A DNA stretch of 64,000 nucleotides. It comes from Archangium lipolyticum. Its GTDB lineage: Bacteria; Myxococcota; Myxococcia; Myxococcales; Myxococcaceae. The notes beneath the pieces were generated by a model. The model had not been told where the DNA came from, did not search any database, and was given only the letters and a program-made list of their open reading frames with translations. Shown here piece by piece: positions 56,989 through 64,000 of the stretch. Positions within the stretch are counted from its first letter, which is position 1. Each line of letters starts with the position of its first letter. Position numbers and translations under genes: made by a program. The DNA lies in NCBI RefSeq assembly GCF_024623785.1, contig NZ_JANKBZ010000029.1, positions 1-64,000 on the forward strand, written 5' to 3'.

Positions 56989-58264
56989 CTAGTACTACGC
57001 GGTCACATGCTCCGACATCCGAGCGGCTTTCCACTCGGAGGTGGCCTTCTCGGACACTGGAGGACCTTCGGGGCCTGCTTCCCTTGGGGTGGTGCCTAAT
57101 GTGACCAGGTGGTACTAAGAATCGCCCAGCATCGGCTATTTCGCCACTTCCTCTCAACGAACTGACCATCAACTCTAACGCAATCACAAATAACAACATG
57201 ATCACCTCGACTCTTCTCGCCATCAAGAACGCCGCCGGGAAAGAAATTGATGCCCACTTCTCTCTTGAAGTAATAAGTGGCAAAACCACTCTACTAATTG
57301 AATCTAAGGGCGGAGGCACCAATTCTCCATTCAAGCGGAATCAGGACTATGACCAGGGCTTCCGGCTATTGCTGGAGCGGCTAGCGCTAAGGGGGGCGAC
57401 AATCGATGACGCCGTAGTAGACTCCCTGACAACACAAAAAGCCAACCTGTCCTATAATCAACGCCGCCTGAATTTGAGCGGAGACCATGGCTTTCCCATA
57501 GAATTGACCCGCATCGGCGACTTCGACAAGCTGAGAAAAGCCCTGGCTGCTGCACAGAAGCCGATTGGGCAACGCCCTGACAGCAAAGGAGGTAACGGGC
57601 AAAAGAGGATCCGCCTCTACATTAGCATCGACGAGAACGGGACTGATTTACGTACTCTTGAAAGGGAACTCGCCGAACCTCCACAAGCAGCAATTGCCTC
57701 CAAGACGGACATTGCCACCACCGCCAGCACTGTCGATGCGAATGGGCATTTTGATCCCAGCAGCAATGAAGATGCAAGGTCTTGGATTCTGGCCGCGATC
57801 GTCCAGCGCCAGGGGCAGCCGGCATTTCGCAGAAAGCTCATAAATGCATATCAGGGGAAATGCGCCATAACGCAATGCACTCTTGAGGAAGTCCTCGAGG
57901 CTGCACATATTGTTCCATACAATGGCCGTTCAACCAACGCAGTTCAGAATGGCCTACTACTAAGGTCCGACATCCACACCCTTTTTGATAGGGGCATGAT
58001 CGCAGTCAACACGGTCAACTGGACGGTCCTGCTTCACACAAAGCTCATGTCTACTCAATACTCCAACTTGAGAGGACAAAGACTCAACCTGCCTGCTCGC
58101 ACTCAACAGCATCCGAACATTGCTGCCCTTAATGTTCACAGATCCAGATCAGGGCTCTAAACTAGCTTCCAACAGAAGGCTCCGCAGGAGGCTCTACAGT
58201 GTCCGAAGAGGCGCCCCGAGGGAAAGCCGTTCGGACTCTGGAGCAAGTGACCGCGTAGTACTAG
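56989..58264. mobile_element. Inverted-repeat-bounded island carrying an HNH endonuclease gene
   Basis: CTAGTACTACGCGGTCAC at 56989-57006 is repeated exactly and inverted at 58247-58264, and the similarity continues for about 75 bp inward (CGGCTTTCC and TCGGACACTG blocks are shared). CTAG stands at both outer ends and could be a short target duplication. Each end is itself a hairpin-like unit: the left one closes at 57101-57118 with GTGACCAGGTGGTACTAA, the right one begins with CTAG at 58162. Between them lies one gene, the HNH protein, in DNA of visibly lower GC than the surroundings. No transposase is present, so movement would need help in trans. Confidence 0.65.
57198..58160 (+). CDS. HNH endonuclease with N-terminal DNA-recognition-like domain
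   Basis: A 320-residue protein in lower-GC DNA. The C-terminal HNH_2 domain (about 217-275) has CAITQC (Cys222, Cys227), EAAHIVPYNG with the metal His237, then VQNGLLLRSDIHTLFDRG with Asn and His260. The N-terminal domain (about 10-145) has FSLEVISGKTTLLIESKGGG, RNQDYDQGFRLLLERL and a KPIGQRPDSKGGNGQKRIRL segment, shared with uncharacterised HNH proteins in restriction-type contexts. A linker joins them. It probably cuts foreign or modified DNA. The long inverted repeats on both sides and foreign codon use suggest transfer as a single-gene defence cargo. Confidence 0.82.
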   Translation: MITSTLLAIKNAAGKEIDAHFSLEVISGKTTLLIESKGGGTNSPFKRNQDYDQGFRLLLERLALRGATIDDAVVDSLTTQKANLSYNQRRLNLSGDHGFPIELTRIGDFDKLRKALAAAQKPIGQRPDSKGGNGQKRIRLYISIDENGTDLRTLERELAEPPQAAIASKTDIATTASTVDANGHFDPSSNEDARSWILAAIVQRQGQPAFRRKLINAYQGKCAITQCTLEEVLEAAHIVPYNGRSTNAVQNGLLLRSDIHTLFDRGMIAVNTVNWTVLLHTKLMSTQYSNLRGQRLNLPARTQQHPNIAALNVHRSRSGL

Positions 58265-58507
58265 CCCCACATAGGCCTTCTGCCCCGAGAGCATTCCCGT
58301 CTTGGCGCGGATGAGGCCCCGAAGTTATTCGGAGACGCGCTGATTGATAGCCGTTGTCGAGGCGCGGGTGCTGACGGTGGGGTCGGCCTCACCGAGGCGG
58401 ATTGCCTTCGTGATACCGTGATGGGCTTGAGGCAGCACACGCAGCGGGTTACCGTCCTGCCATCCGTTGACAGCCCAACCGCTGGATGACCCATCCCGTC
58501 GAACCCA

Positions 58508-58852
58508 ATGCTCTATCTCATCGCAGGTATCGTCCTATTCATCACGCTCTACCTGAGCTACGAAGTAGCCCGCCAGCAGAAGAATGCGCAGCGCATCCGC
58601 GAGACGGGGGACCTCGCTCGGGCCACGGTGGTGTCGGCGCGCCAGACCGGCTCCTGGATCGCGAACAACCCCGTGATCGCCATGACGCTGCGGGTGAGCG
58701 AGGACGGGCAACCCGACAGGGAGCTCCAGGCGGAGAAGGTCGTTCCCGTCATGGCCAGCGGGCTGTTCATGCCGGGCGCCGTCTTCCGGCTGCTCATCGA
58801 CCCGATGAATCCGGACGACTTCCTCTTCGACGAACCCTGGGCGTCCGACTAA
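58508..58852 (+). CDS. Small single-helix membrane protein
   Basis: A 114-residue protein. The N-terminal helix LYLIAGIVLFITLYLSY (about 2-18) anchors it, and the rest is a soluble beta-rich domain (LARATVVSARQTGSWIANNP, REL...KVVPVMASGLFMPG, FRLLIDPMNPDDFLFD). The strand pattern resembles DUF3592-like small membrane proteins. It is followed 15 bp later by the WGR-like protein gene and likely forms an operon with it. No specific function. Confidence 0.68.
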   Translation: MLYLIAGIVLFITLYLSYEVARQQKNAQRIRETGDLARATVVSARQTGSWIANNPVIAMTLRVSEDGQPDRELQAEKVVPVMASGLFMPGAVFRLLIDPMNPDDFLFDEPWASD

Positions 58853-58867
58853 GAGCGCCTTTCAACC

Positions 58868-60169
58868 ATGCCCAACTGGAAACGATTGCAGCAGCTCAAT
58901 GCGGGTGAGGCCATCTGGTACACGGACCCTCAGCTCGACACCAAGGACGAAGTCTGGTTCTACAACCAGGGCGGTGCGTTGCGCATCTGGAGCGAGGGCT
59001 CGCTCCACAAGGAAGATCCGAAGGTCTTCAAGGGCCTGAAGCCCGTCGAGCGCAGGCACACCCTCTACCGGCTCAGCAGTCTCCTCCACGTCGATATCGA
59101 GGTTCGGGGCGAACAGTCTCTCATCTGCCGGGGCACCCTGAACGGCGCGCACCTCGTCTCCCGCATCGAGACCTCGCGGGTCGAGACGCTGCTGGCGCGC
59201 TACCGGAAGCTGGGCTTCAAGGACGGCGCGCCGTGGAACGCGTCGGCGAAGTACGTGACGCGCCGCGAATACCACCTGGACGACTCCAAGTACTGGGACA
59301 TCCGCGTGGACGGCGAGCATGTGTTCGAGGACTACTCGAAGCAGACGACCCTCGCGAGCCGTGAAGCCGCCCTCGCGCGGGCCGAGCAGCGCGTTCGTGC
59401 CAGGGAAAAAGCCGGCTTCCAGCTGCGCAACATCGAGCTCGAGAAGGCCCGCTTCTCCAATCCGGAGCCCAAGCCCGCGCCTGGCGCCCCCAAGCCCGCG
59501 CCTCCTCCCAAGGGCCCAGCCTTCCCGAAGCCCCAGGACGCCTTCGAGGCCGTGGACACGGCCATCGCCATGCTGAAGGACCTGCACACGCGCTACCCCA
59601 CGGGGCACTTCGTCGCGGAGCAGCTCGACGTAGCGAAGGAGAAGAAGCGCATCGCCTCGGTCGAGGAGCATGCGTCCTTCTTCAAGCGCATGCACAAGGC
59701 GCGCATCGGCCGTTGGAAGACGGCGAAGCCGGGCAAGCCCAGGAAGCGCGAGTCGAGCTGGGACTACTTCCTGCGCGTCTACGGCTCCATTACCTGGATT
59801 GTGGGCAGTGGCGCCGACGACGGCCTGCCCATGTTCCTGTGTGGCAACGTCACGGGTGGCGGCTGGAGCTGTCTGGAGGTCAGCGACGACCTCTATGAGA
59901 TGGACGGCCTCGTGGAAGCCACCGGCAACACGGACCTGGAGGAGCTCCTCGTGTTCCACGGCGGGTGGCATACCCACAAGGCCTTCGCATTCGACCGTCG
60001 CGTCGCCTCGCCCTCGGGGGAGCTGGCCATCATTCCCTTCGACGAGAGCATCGAGAAGCTGCCCCGCCCCATGAAGCCCGAGCGCGTGCAGCCCTTCGGC
60101 ACGTGGCTCCACAAGCGCGTCTCAGAGCTGATCCGCACGGCGGAGGCGAACCTGCACGAGGCACGGTGA
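58868..60169 (+). CDS. WGR-like and SUKH-like domain protein
   Basis: A 433-residue cytoplasmic protein. The N-terminal ~110 residues are not recognised. Residues about 125-190 (TRREYHLDDSKYWDIRVDGE, then a long helix ending in REKAGF) follow the WGR-domain pattern but lack the Trp-Gly-Arg motif. A Pro/Lys-rich linker (about 198-218) leads to a C-terminal domain (about 280-425: SWDYFLRVYGSITWIVGSG, GGWSCLEVSDDLYEMDGLVE, FAFDRRVASPSGELAIIPFD, PFGTWLHKRV) that has the layout of SMI1/KNR4 (SUKH) proteins. SUKH proteins are common toxin-immunity factors. Whether this one is an immunity protein is unknown. Confidence 0.6.
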   Translation: MPNWKRLQQLNAGEAIWYTDPQLDTKDEVWFYNQGGALRIWSEGSLHKEDPKVFKGLKPVERRHTLYRLSSLLHVDIEVRGEQSLICRGTLNGAHLVSRIETSRVETLLARYRKLGFKDGAPWNASAKYVTRREYHLDDSKYWDIRVDGEHVFEDYSKQTTLASREAALARAEQRVRAREKAGFQLRNIELEKARFSNPEPKPAPGAPKPAPPPKGPAFPKPQDAFEAVDTAIAMLKDLHTRYPTGHFVAEQLDVAKEKKRIASVEEHASFFKRMHKARIGRWKTAKPGKPRKRESSWDYFLRVYGSITWIVGSGADDGLPMFLCGNVTGGGWSCLEVSDDLYEMDGLVEATGNTDLEELLVFHGGWHTHKAFAFDRRVASPSGELAIIPFDESIEKLPRPMKPERVQPFGTWLHKRVSELIRTAEANLHEAR

Positions 60170-60210
60170 GGCACTGACGCCCGTGCGCCCGGCGAGGGGG
60201 GCTACACCTG

Positions 60211-60459
60211 TCACGACCTGCGCGATTGAAGCGGGTGGGGCACGGGGCCGTCGATGTCGAAGGAGAAGCGCTGCCCCTCGCTGGGGTGGACGGGGTGGGC
60301 GTCGTAGCGGGGCCGGATGTCATCGGCCTCGCCGCCCCTCTCCCTGGCGAAGGAGGTCCCGGTGTCGGCGGCCGCCACGGAGGGCTTGTTGTCGCCAGGC
60401 GTCTCCAGCTTCACCGGATCCACGGGATCGGACTTCTTCGACTTGCGTCTTCCAAACAT
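60211..60459 (-). CDS. Short charged hypothetical protein
   Basis: An 82-residue protein from ATG 60459 with GGAG 7 bp before it. It begins MFGRRKSKKSDPVDPVKLET and ends in SFDIDGPVPHPLQSRRS. It is hydrophilic with basic N-terminus and no membrane helix. No family is recognised. It is convergent with the WGR-like gene. Confidence 0.5.
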   Translation of the reverse strand: MFGRRKSKKSDPVDPVKLETPGDNKPSVAAADTGTSFARERGGEADDIRPRYDAHPVHPSEGQRFSFDIDGPVPHPLQSRRS

Positions 60460-60659
60460 GGTGACACTCCTCGTGCGATACGGACACGCGAAGGCGCACG
60501 CCTTCCCAAGGGACAAGGTGGTGCGTCCCGGCCCGTGCCACACAGGCCAGGAGGCTCACGGAGGGCTGGCTCGCCCGGCCGGTGGGCGGGTGGGGGGCTC
60601 CGCAGCGCCGCCATGCGAAGGCGTTCGGATCCCCGAGTGACTTCCTGGCTGGGGGACAC

Positions 60660-61727
60660 TCACGGGGTCCTCACGCAGTCCCCCGTCCAGGTGAAGCGCT
60701 GGCCGGCCTCCACCATCTCGAAGTCCGAGGGCTGGATCGTCCGGAGATCCAAGGGGCCCAGCAGGCCATTCCATTTGGCCTTCGTGAACCGGTCGCTCTG
60801 GGCCGTCAGGGCGATGTTGCCGCCGTCCGCCAGGATCATTCCGTACTTCTGGAGCGCTCGCGCCACGACCCGGGCTCCCGCCGTCGGCAGGGAGTCCACC
60901 GGATAGTTGGCCCTGAGGCGCAGGCGCACTCCATAGGGCGGCGCGTTCGTGCCGCCGCTCGCGGCCCGCGTGGCGTGCGTCGCCGGGCGCACGTACGTCA
61001 CGTTCCGGATCCGATCGTTCGGCAGGATGAAGCGGATGGCGTGCTTGATCTCGCCCGCCGCCACCTCATCGGCGTCGAAGAGCAGGGGCGTGATGGGCAG
61101 GCCCGCGGCGTCCGCGCTCGTGCACTGCTCGCCACGCCCCTGGGCCGGGTAGAGCCGGTCGAGCTCCCACACCGCCAGGCACCCGCCCTGGTACGTGTTG
61201 CCGGAGAGATGGGCCCGCCACTGCTCGTAGAGCTTCCGCGTGGGCCGGTGGATGACGATCAGGTGGCAATCCCCATCCCCGGTGCACTCGTAGCCGCTCT
61301 CTCCCTCCAGCGCCCCACCCACCGGGACCGGCATGGCCGTGTCGTCACAGTCGGGCGAGTAGAAGTCGCTGGTCTTCTGGAACGAGCGCATCGGCGCCTC
61401 GTCCGTGCAGAGCACCTCCATGGAGAAGTCGATCTGCATGCGTCCCGCCCCCCAGCCCCGGCCCTGCAGATAGGAGATGACCGCGCTGGACTGGGAGTCG
61501 ACCGGCGCCGTGGAGATGTCCTTGTTCCACGGCGAGTCCGCGGGGAAGAGCGGCTTGCGGCAGAGCTCCGTGCTCCCGGGATCCGAGATGATTTGCCTCC
61601 CCGGGCCCTCCAACGGTGACGGCTCCTTGTCACCGCACCCCAGGGTGGACATCAGCGCGGCGAGCAGGAGTCCCGTGCGAGCGAAGCTCCTCCCAGGCTC
61701 CAGCGACACGACGAAGGCAGAAGTCAT
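60660..61727 (-). CDS. Secreted lipoprotein of unknown function
   Basis: A 355-residue protein from ATG 61727 with GGAGAGGGTC just before it; a longer frame upstream has no ribosome site. The signal RTGLLLAALMSTLGC has a lipobox with lipidation at Cys31. The mature protein has aromatic and Gly-rich strands (FPADSPWNKDISTAPVDSQ, GGCLAVWELDRLYPAQGRG, HAIRFILPNDRIRNVTYVRP) and many cysteines. The pattern, with an early PWN and the VWELDR and RFI blocks, suggests a secreted beta-helix or lectin-like fold found in other myxobacterial and actinobacterial proteins. No activity can be assigned. Divergent from the methyltransferase at 61835. Confidence 0.72.
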   Translation of the reverse strand: MTSAFVVSLEPGRSFARTGLLLAALMSTLGCGDKEPSPLEGPGRQIISDPGSTELCRKPLFPADSPWNKDISTAPVDSQSSAVISYLQGRGWGAGRMQIDFSMEVLCTDEAPMRSFQKTSDFYSPDCDDTAMPVPVGGALEGESGYECTGDGDCHLIVIHRPTRKLYEQWRAHLSGNTYQGGCLAVWELDRLYPAQGRGEQCTSADAAGLPITPLLFDADEVAAGEIKHAIRFILPNDRIRNVTYVRPATHATRAASGGTNAPPYGVRLRLRANYPVDSLPTAGARVVARALQKYGMILADGGNIALTAQSDRFTKAKWNGLLGPLDLRTIQPSDFEMVEAGQRFTWTGDCVRTP

Positions 61728-61834
61728 GACCCTCTCCAGGCAGTGGGCGTCAGCCAGGTCCGCGAGCTTGCCACACCCAAGCTCCAGCGGAGGCACTGCC
61801 AGGGCCCCATCTCTTCTATACTTCTGAATCAGAC

Positions 61835-62674
61835 ATGACAGCCCAGAGACCGCCGCCACGGAACTGGTGGGCCGAGCGCGCCACCGTCATCCGCCAGTAC
61901 GACGAGATGGAGTCCCGCCTCACGGCGCCCGTCAGCGAGCGGATGCTCGACCTGGCCTGCCTTCGGCCGGGCATGCGGGTGCTCGATGTGGCTTCGGGGA
62001 TGGGCGAGCCATCCCTCCGTGCCGCGCAGCGAGTGGGCCCCTCCGGCTTCGTGCTGGGAACGGACGTGTCCGACGGCATGCTGGAGGCCGCACGGGAGAA
62101 GGCACGCGCCCTGGCCCTCTCGAACATCGAGTTCCGTGCCGCGGATGCGGAGACGCTCGAGGTACCGGAGCAGTCCTTCGATGCGGCGACCGTGCGCTGG
62201 GCGTTGATGTACATGTCCCGGCCCGAGCGGGCGCTCGAGCGCCTCTGGCGGGCACTCCGTCCCTCCGGGCGCCTGGTGTGCGCATGCTGGGGGGGTCCCG
62301 GGCAGGTCGAGTACTGGTCGCTGCCGCGCAGGAGCCTGGCCCGTTTCCATCAATTTCCCCCCGTGGACCCCGATGCTCCGGGCGTGTTCCGTTTCTCCGA
62401 CCCCGAGCGCCTGCGCCCGCTGTTGACGCGCAGCGGGTTCGAGCTGGAGCACGCCGAGTCCATGCATGTGCCCGTGATGGAAGCGGAGGATGGGGCGGGC
62501 GTCGTGCGCTGGATTCGCGAGCTCGGGGGCCCCGTGGCGAAGGTCGTGGAGGCGCTGCCGCCGGAGGCTCAGCGGGCGTGGGAGGAGGAGGTCGCCCGCG
62601 AATGTGAGCCCTCTCGGGCTGACGGGAAGATCCTGCTCGGTGGAGTGACGTGGCTCGTCGTGGCGAGGCGGTAG
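61835..62674 (+). CDS. Class I SAM-dependent methyltransferase
   Basis: A 279-residue methyltransferase. Motif I is VLDVASGMGEPSLRAAQ (about 49-65), the acidic residue after strand 2 is in LGTDVSDGMLEAA, and ADAETLEVPEQSFDAATVRW gives motifs II-III. The type is the UbiE/menaquinone-like small-molecule methyltransferase. The C-terminal half is less conserved and ends in LGGVTWLVVARR. The substrate is unknown. It is divergent from the secreted lipoprotein gene and convergent with the CXXCG-motif gene, 12 bp apart. Confidence 0.85.
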   Translation: MTAQRPPPRNWWAERATVIRQYDEMESRLTAPVSERMLDLACLRPGMRVLDVASGMGEPSLRAAQRVGPSGFVLGTDVSDGMLEAAREKARALALSNIEFRAADAETLEVPEQSFDAATVRWALMYMSRPERALERLWRALRPSGRLVCACWGGPGQVEYWSLPRRSLARFHQFPPVDPDAPGVFRFSDPERLRPLLTRSGFELEHAESMHVPVMEAEDGAGVVRWIRELGGPVAKVVEALPPEAQRAWEEEVARECEPSRADGKILLGGVTWLVVARR

Positions 62675-62686
62675 CGCGAAGACGAC

Positions 62687-63412
62687 TCAGCGAGTCTCCA
62701 CCTCCTTGAAGACGACTCCATCCAGTTCCAGGCGCCGTACCGCGTCCACCAAACGCTCATTGGCGATGATGAGCGTCGAGGCGTCGGCCAGCCGGAACAT
62801 GTCCACGTGCTCCGGCAGCGATGCGGCGTCGAGCCAATACGGCTCCGGGACGCTGTAGCCCTTGTCGGCACCACACGCGGGACACGGAGGCGCCCTGGGC
62901 GGCAGGCAGTCCGGGTGGAATCGCCCGTGGGATTCGAACTGGATGTCCCGCAACTCGGGTGCGTTTCTGGTGCGGAACCGTACCTCGGTGGGGCAGCCCA
63001 GGAGGCCACGCACGCCCGCGTTCTGCAATCGTTCCAAGGCCTCGCGGCGCATGCAGAGCGACCAGGGATTCCGCATGATGAGCTGGCCGAAGGTGCCCCT
63101 ACCTGTTCCCTGAAGCGGACCGAACCCCGCTCCCGTTTTCAGCACGGCGTCCGGAGGCACCAACGGGCGCACCCACTCACGCAACCGGATGAATTCCTCG
63201 AGCGGGACGGGCCAGGAATCCAACAGCTTCTCCTGTGCCTCGGTTGGCAGCACCGACAAATCCACGCATGGATACTGGGCCGATGTCCGCCCCTCTGGCT
63301 GCACACCACAGGCAAGGCAGGGCTTGATACCGGGTAGCCCCCACTTGTGGGAGGCGTTCAGGTTGCCCGTGTAGCGAAGCGACGGATCTCTTTCCAGTTC
63401 GTAGAATTTCAT
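62687..63412 (-). CDS. Double-CXXCG motif protein, SitI-type immunity protein
   Basis: A 241-residue soluble protein. It has exactly two CXXCG zinc-type motifs, CLACG (about 32-36) and CPACG (about 175-179), as in the myxobacterial double-CXXCG family, which includes the SitI immunity proteins of Myxococcus xanthus. No signal peptide. The C-terminal part (LPEHVDMFRLADASTLIIAN, RRLELDGVVFKEVE) is also family-like. It lies 24 bp downstream of the toxin-like gene on the same strand, in the toxin-then-immunity order seen for sitA/sitI pairs. It is expected to neutralise its partner. Confidence 0.82.
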   Translation of the reverse strand: MKFYELERDPSLRYTGNLNASHKWGLPGIKPCLACGVQPEGRTSAQYPCVDLSVLPTEAQEKLLDSWPVPLEEFIRLREWVRPLVPPDAVLKTGAGFGPLQGTGRGTFGQLIMRNPWSLCMRREALERLQNAGVRGLLGCPTEVRFRTRNAPELRDIQFESHGRFHPDCLPPRAPPCPACGADKGYSVPEPYWLDAASLPEHVDMFRLADASTLIIANERLVDAVRRLELDGVVFKEVETR

Positions 63413-63436
63413 GCGGTCGAGTCTTGAGCCCGAGGC

Positions 63437-64000
63437 TCAAGGGGCGAGAAGCTGAGGTCCGGGCGGAGGCACCGGAGCGGAGTAATACGGACTGAGGGGA
63501 CCGGCGATGTCGAAGCGCAGGGCCAGCTCGAAAGCCTTGCGTATCAGCTCTTCCCTTGGCACCAGACGGTCTTGATTGGCCCTATAGTACTGCTGCCACG
63601 CCGCGTTCCACGGGCCGCCGTTCGCGCCGCGATGGATGCGCAGGTGCACGTGCTCCGGGAGGAGCATCGTCCATTCGTGGATGTTGATGCCACACTCCTT
63701 GAACCATCTCCTGAACTCCTGTGCCTGCGGAAAGAGATGGTGCTTGATCAGCTTGCCGTCGAGCCGGGGAAAGGCCGGGAGGAAGCCCTGGCGATAACGG
63801 AAGTGGAACGTCATCCGGGGTCGGGCGTCCTCCCGGAGCCCCGCTCGTCTCCAGTTGCGCTGGGTGCTGGGGCTGCGAAAGGGAGGGCGAGAGAATTGTC
63901 CCAGCTTCACGTCATGCACCTGAGGCACCTGCACGAGCGCCTCCGGGTCTACGTCCTCGCAGCTGAAGACGCCGCACTCGCCTTCGTCACAAGCCAGCAC
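63437..64000 (-). CDS. SitA-type lipoprotein toxin, C-terminal part (runs off right edge)
   Basis: The frame is open to the window edge, so the lipoprotein N-terminus is missing. The visible 187 residues end in a toxin-like domain: FPRLDGKLIKHHLFPQAQEF, FKECGINIHEWTMLLPEHVH and RIHRGANGGPWNAAWQQYYR. The KHHLFPQ and HxHLRIH His pattern resembles nuclease domains of polymorphic toxins, and the whole tail is like the myxobacterial TIGR02269 lipoproteins, the SitA family. In M. xanthus these toxins pass between cells by TraA/B-dependent outer-membrane exchange and kill cells without the matching SitI. The pairing with the double-CXXCG gene 24 bp downstream supports this. Confidence 0.75.
   Translation of the reverse strand: MLACDEGECGVFSCEDVDPEALVQVPQVHDVKLGQFSRPPFRSPSTQRNWRRAGLREDARPRMTFHFRYRQGFLPAFPRLDGKLIKHHLFPQAQEFRRWFKECGINIHEWTMLLPEHVHLRIHRGANGGPWNAAWQQYYRANQDRLVPREELIRKAFELALRFDIAGPLSPYYSAPVPPPGPQLLAP

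Noticed and set aside
1-64000. CRISPR arrays or rRNA genes
   Set aside because: No regularly spaced direct repeats of 24-40 bp and no rRNA-like conserved stretches were seen.

Overview
The window is very GC-rich and looks like chromosome from a myxobacterium of the Cystobacterineae (Archangium/Cystobacter/Myxococcus relatives). The reasons are the strong third-position G/C bias, the many secreted lipoproteins of unknown function, and a SitA/SitI-type lipoprotein toxin with a double-CXXCG partner at the right edge, a family known only from myxobacteria. Most genes are ordinary single-copy chromosomal genes. Several short tracts are unusual in structure or base composition.

Layout. 1-5200: end of a secreted repeat protein, a coupled hypothetical pair, a class V aminotransferase, an M43 metalloprotease lipoprotein, a near-perfect 28-bp palindrome and a ChaN-like lipoprotein. 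5230-5545: two tandem tRNA-like modules in which the 3' half of each tRNA lies upstream of its 5' half (circularly permuted), flanked by conserved repeats; this is the most unusual feature here. 5536-14280: adenylate cyclase/NTPase/TPR regulator, methyltransferase, HdeD-like protein, GH15 enzyme, a WGR-like protein, an SDR and a small membrane protein. 14358-17761: an overlapping Mla-type lipid-transport operon (lipoprotein, MlaE, MlaF, MlaD). 17952-25395: membrane and secreted proteins, an orphan mersacidin-type lanthipeptide precursor, an Mpo1-like protein, a LysR regulator, YiaA/B and DUF402 proteins. 25507-30216: Ycf46-like AAA ATPase, zinc-ribbon membrane protein, RecF and a hypothetical. 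30432-32940: an overlapping AAA ATPase plus TOPRIM/DUF4435-like pair that resembles PARIS/OLD defence modules, then a Uma2 nuclease-like gene. 33036-35616: LysR regulator and an aromatic amino acid hydroxylase. 35783-40712: a tightly coupled five-gene operon (Baeyer-Villiger-type monooxygenase, HSL-type esterase, SDR, TetR/QsdR-like regulator, PF10118 hydrolase) that recalls the mycobacterial mymA locus. 40704-49007: DUF1571 protein, a FadL-type porin coupled to a 1280-residue lipoprotein, a divergent MerR regulator with overlapping operator-like inverted repeats, and a cysteine synthase-like enzyme. 49141-56681: GST, Ada/Ogt-like repair protein, aldo/keto reductase, VOC protein, a TetR regulator with its own operator, and a large secreted alpha-amylase. 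56682-58264: an accessory tract with two kinds of inverted repeat and a lower-GC HNH endonuclease gene bracketed by long imperfect inverted repeats. 58508-64000: small membrane protein, a WGR-like/SUKH-like protein, a short charged protein, a lipoprotein, a methyltransferase and the Sit-type immunity/toxin pair.

The clearest functional units are the Mla lipid-trafficking operon, the lipid-oxidation operon at 35783-40712, the FadL/lipoprotein pair with its putative MerR switch, the AAA-TOPRIM defence pair, the inverted-repeat HNH island, the Sit toxin/immunity pair and the permuted tRNA array. All calls were made by reading the sequence; no database search or folding program was run.
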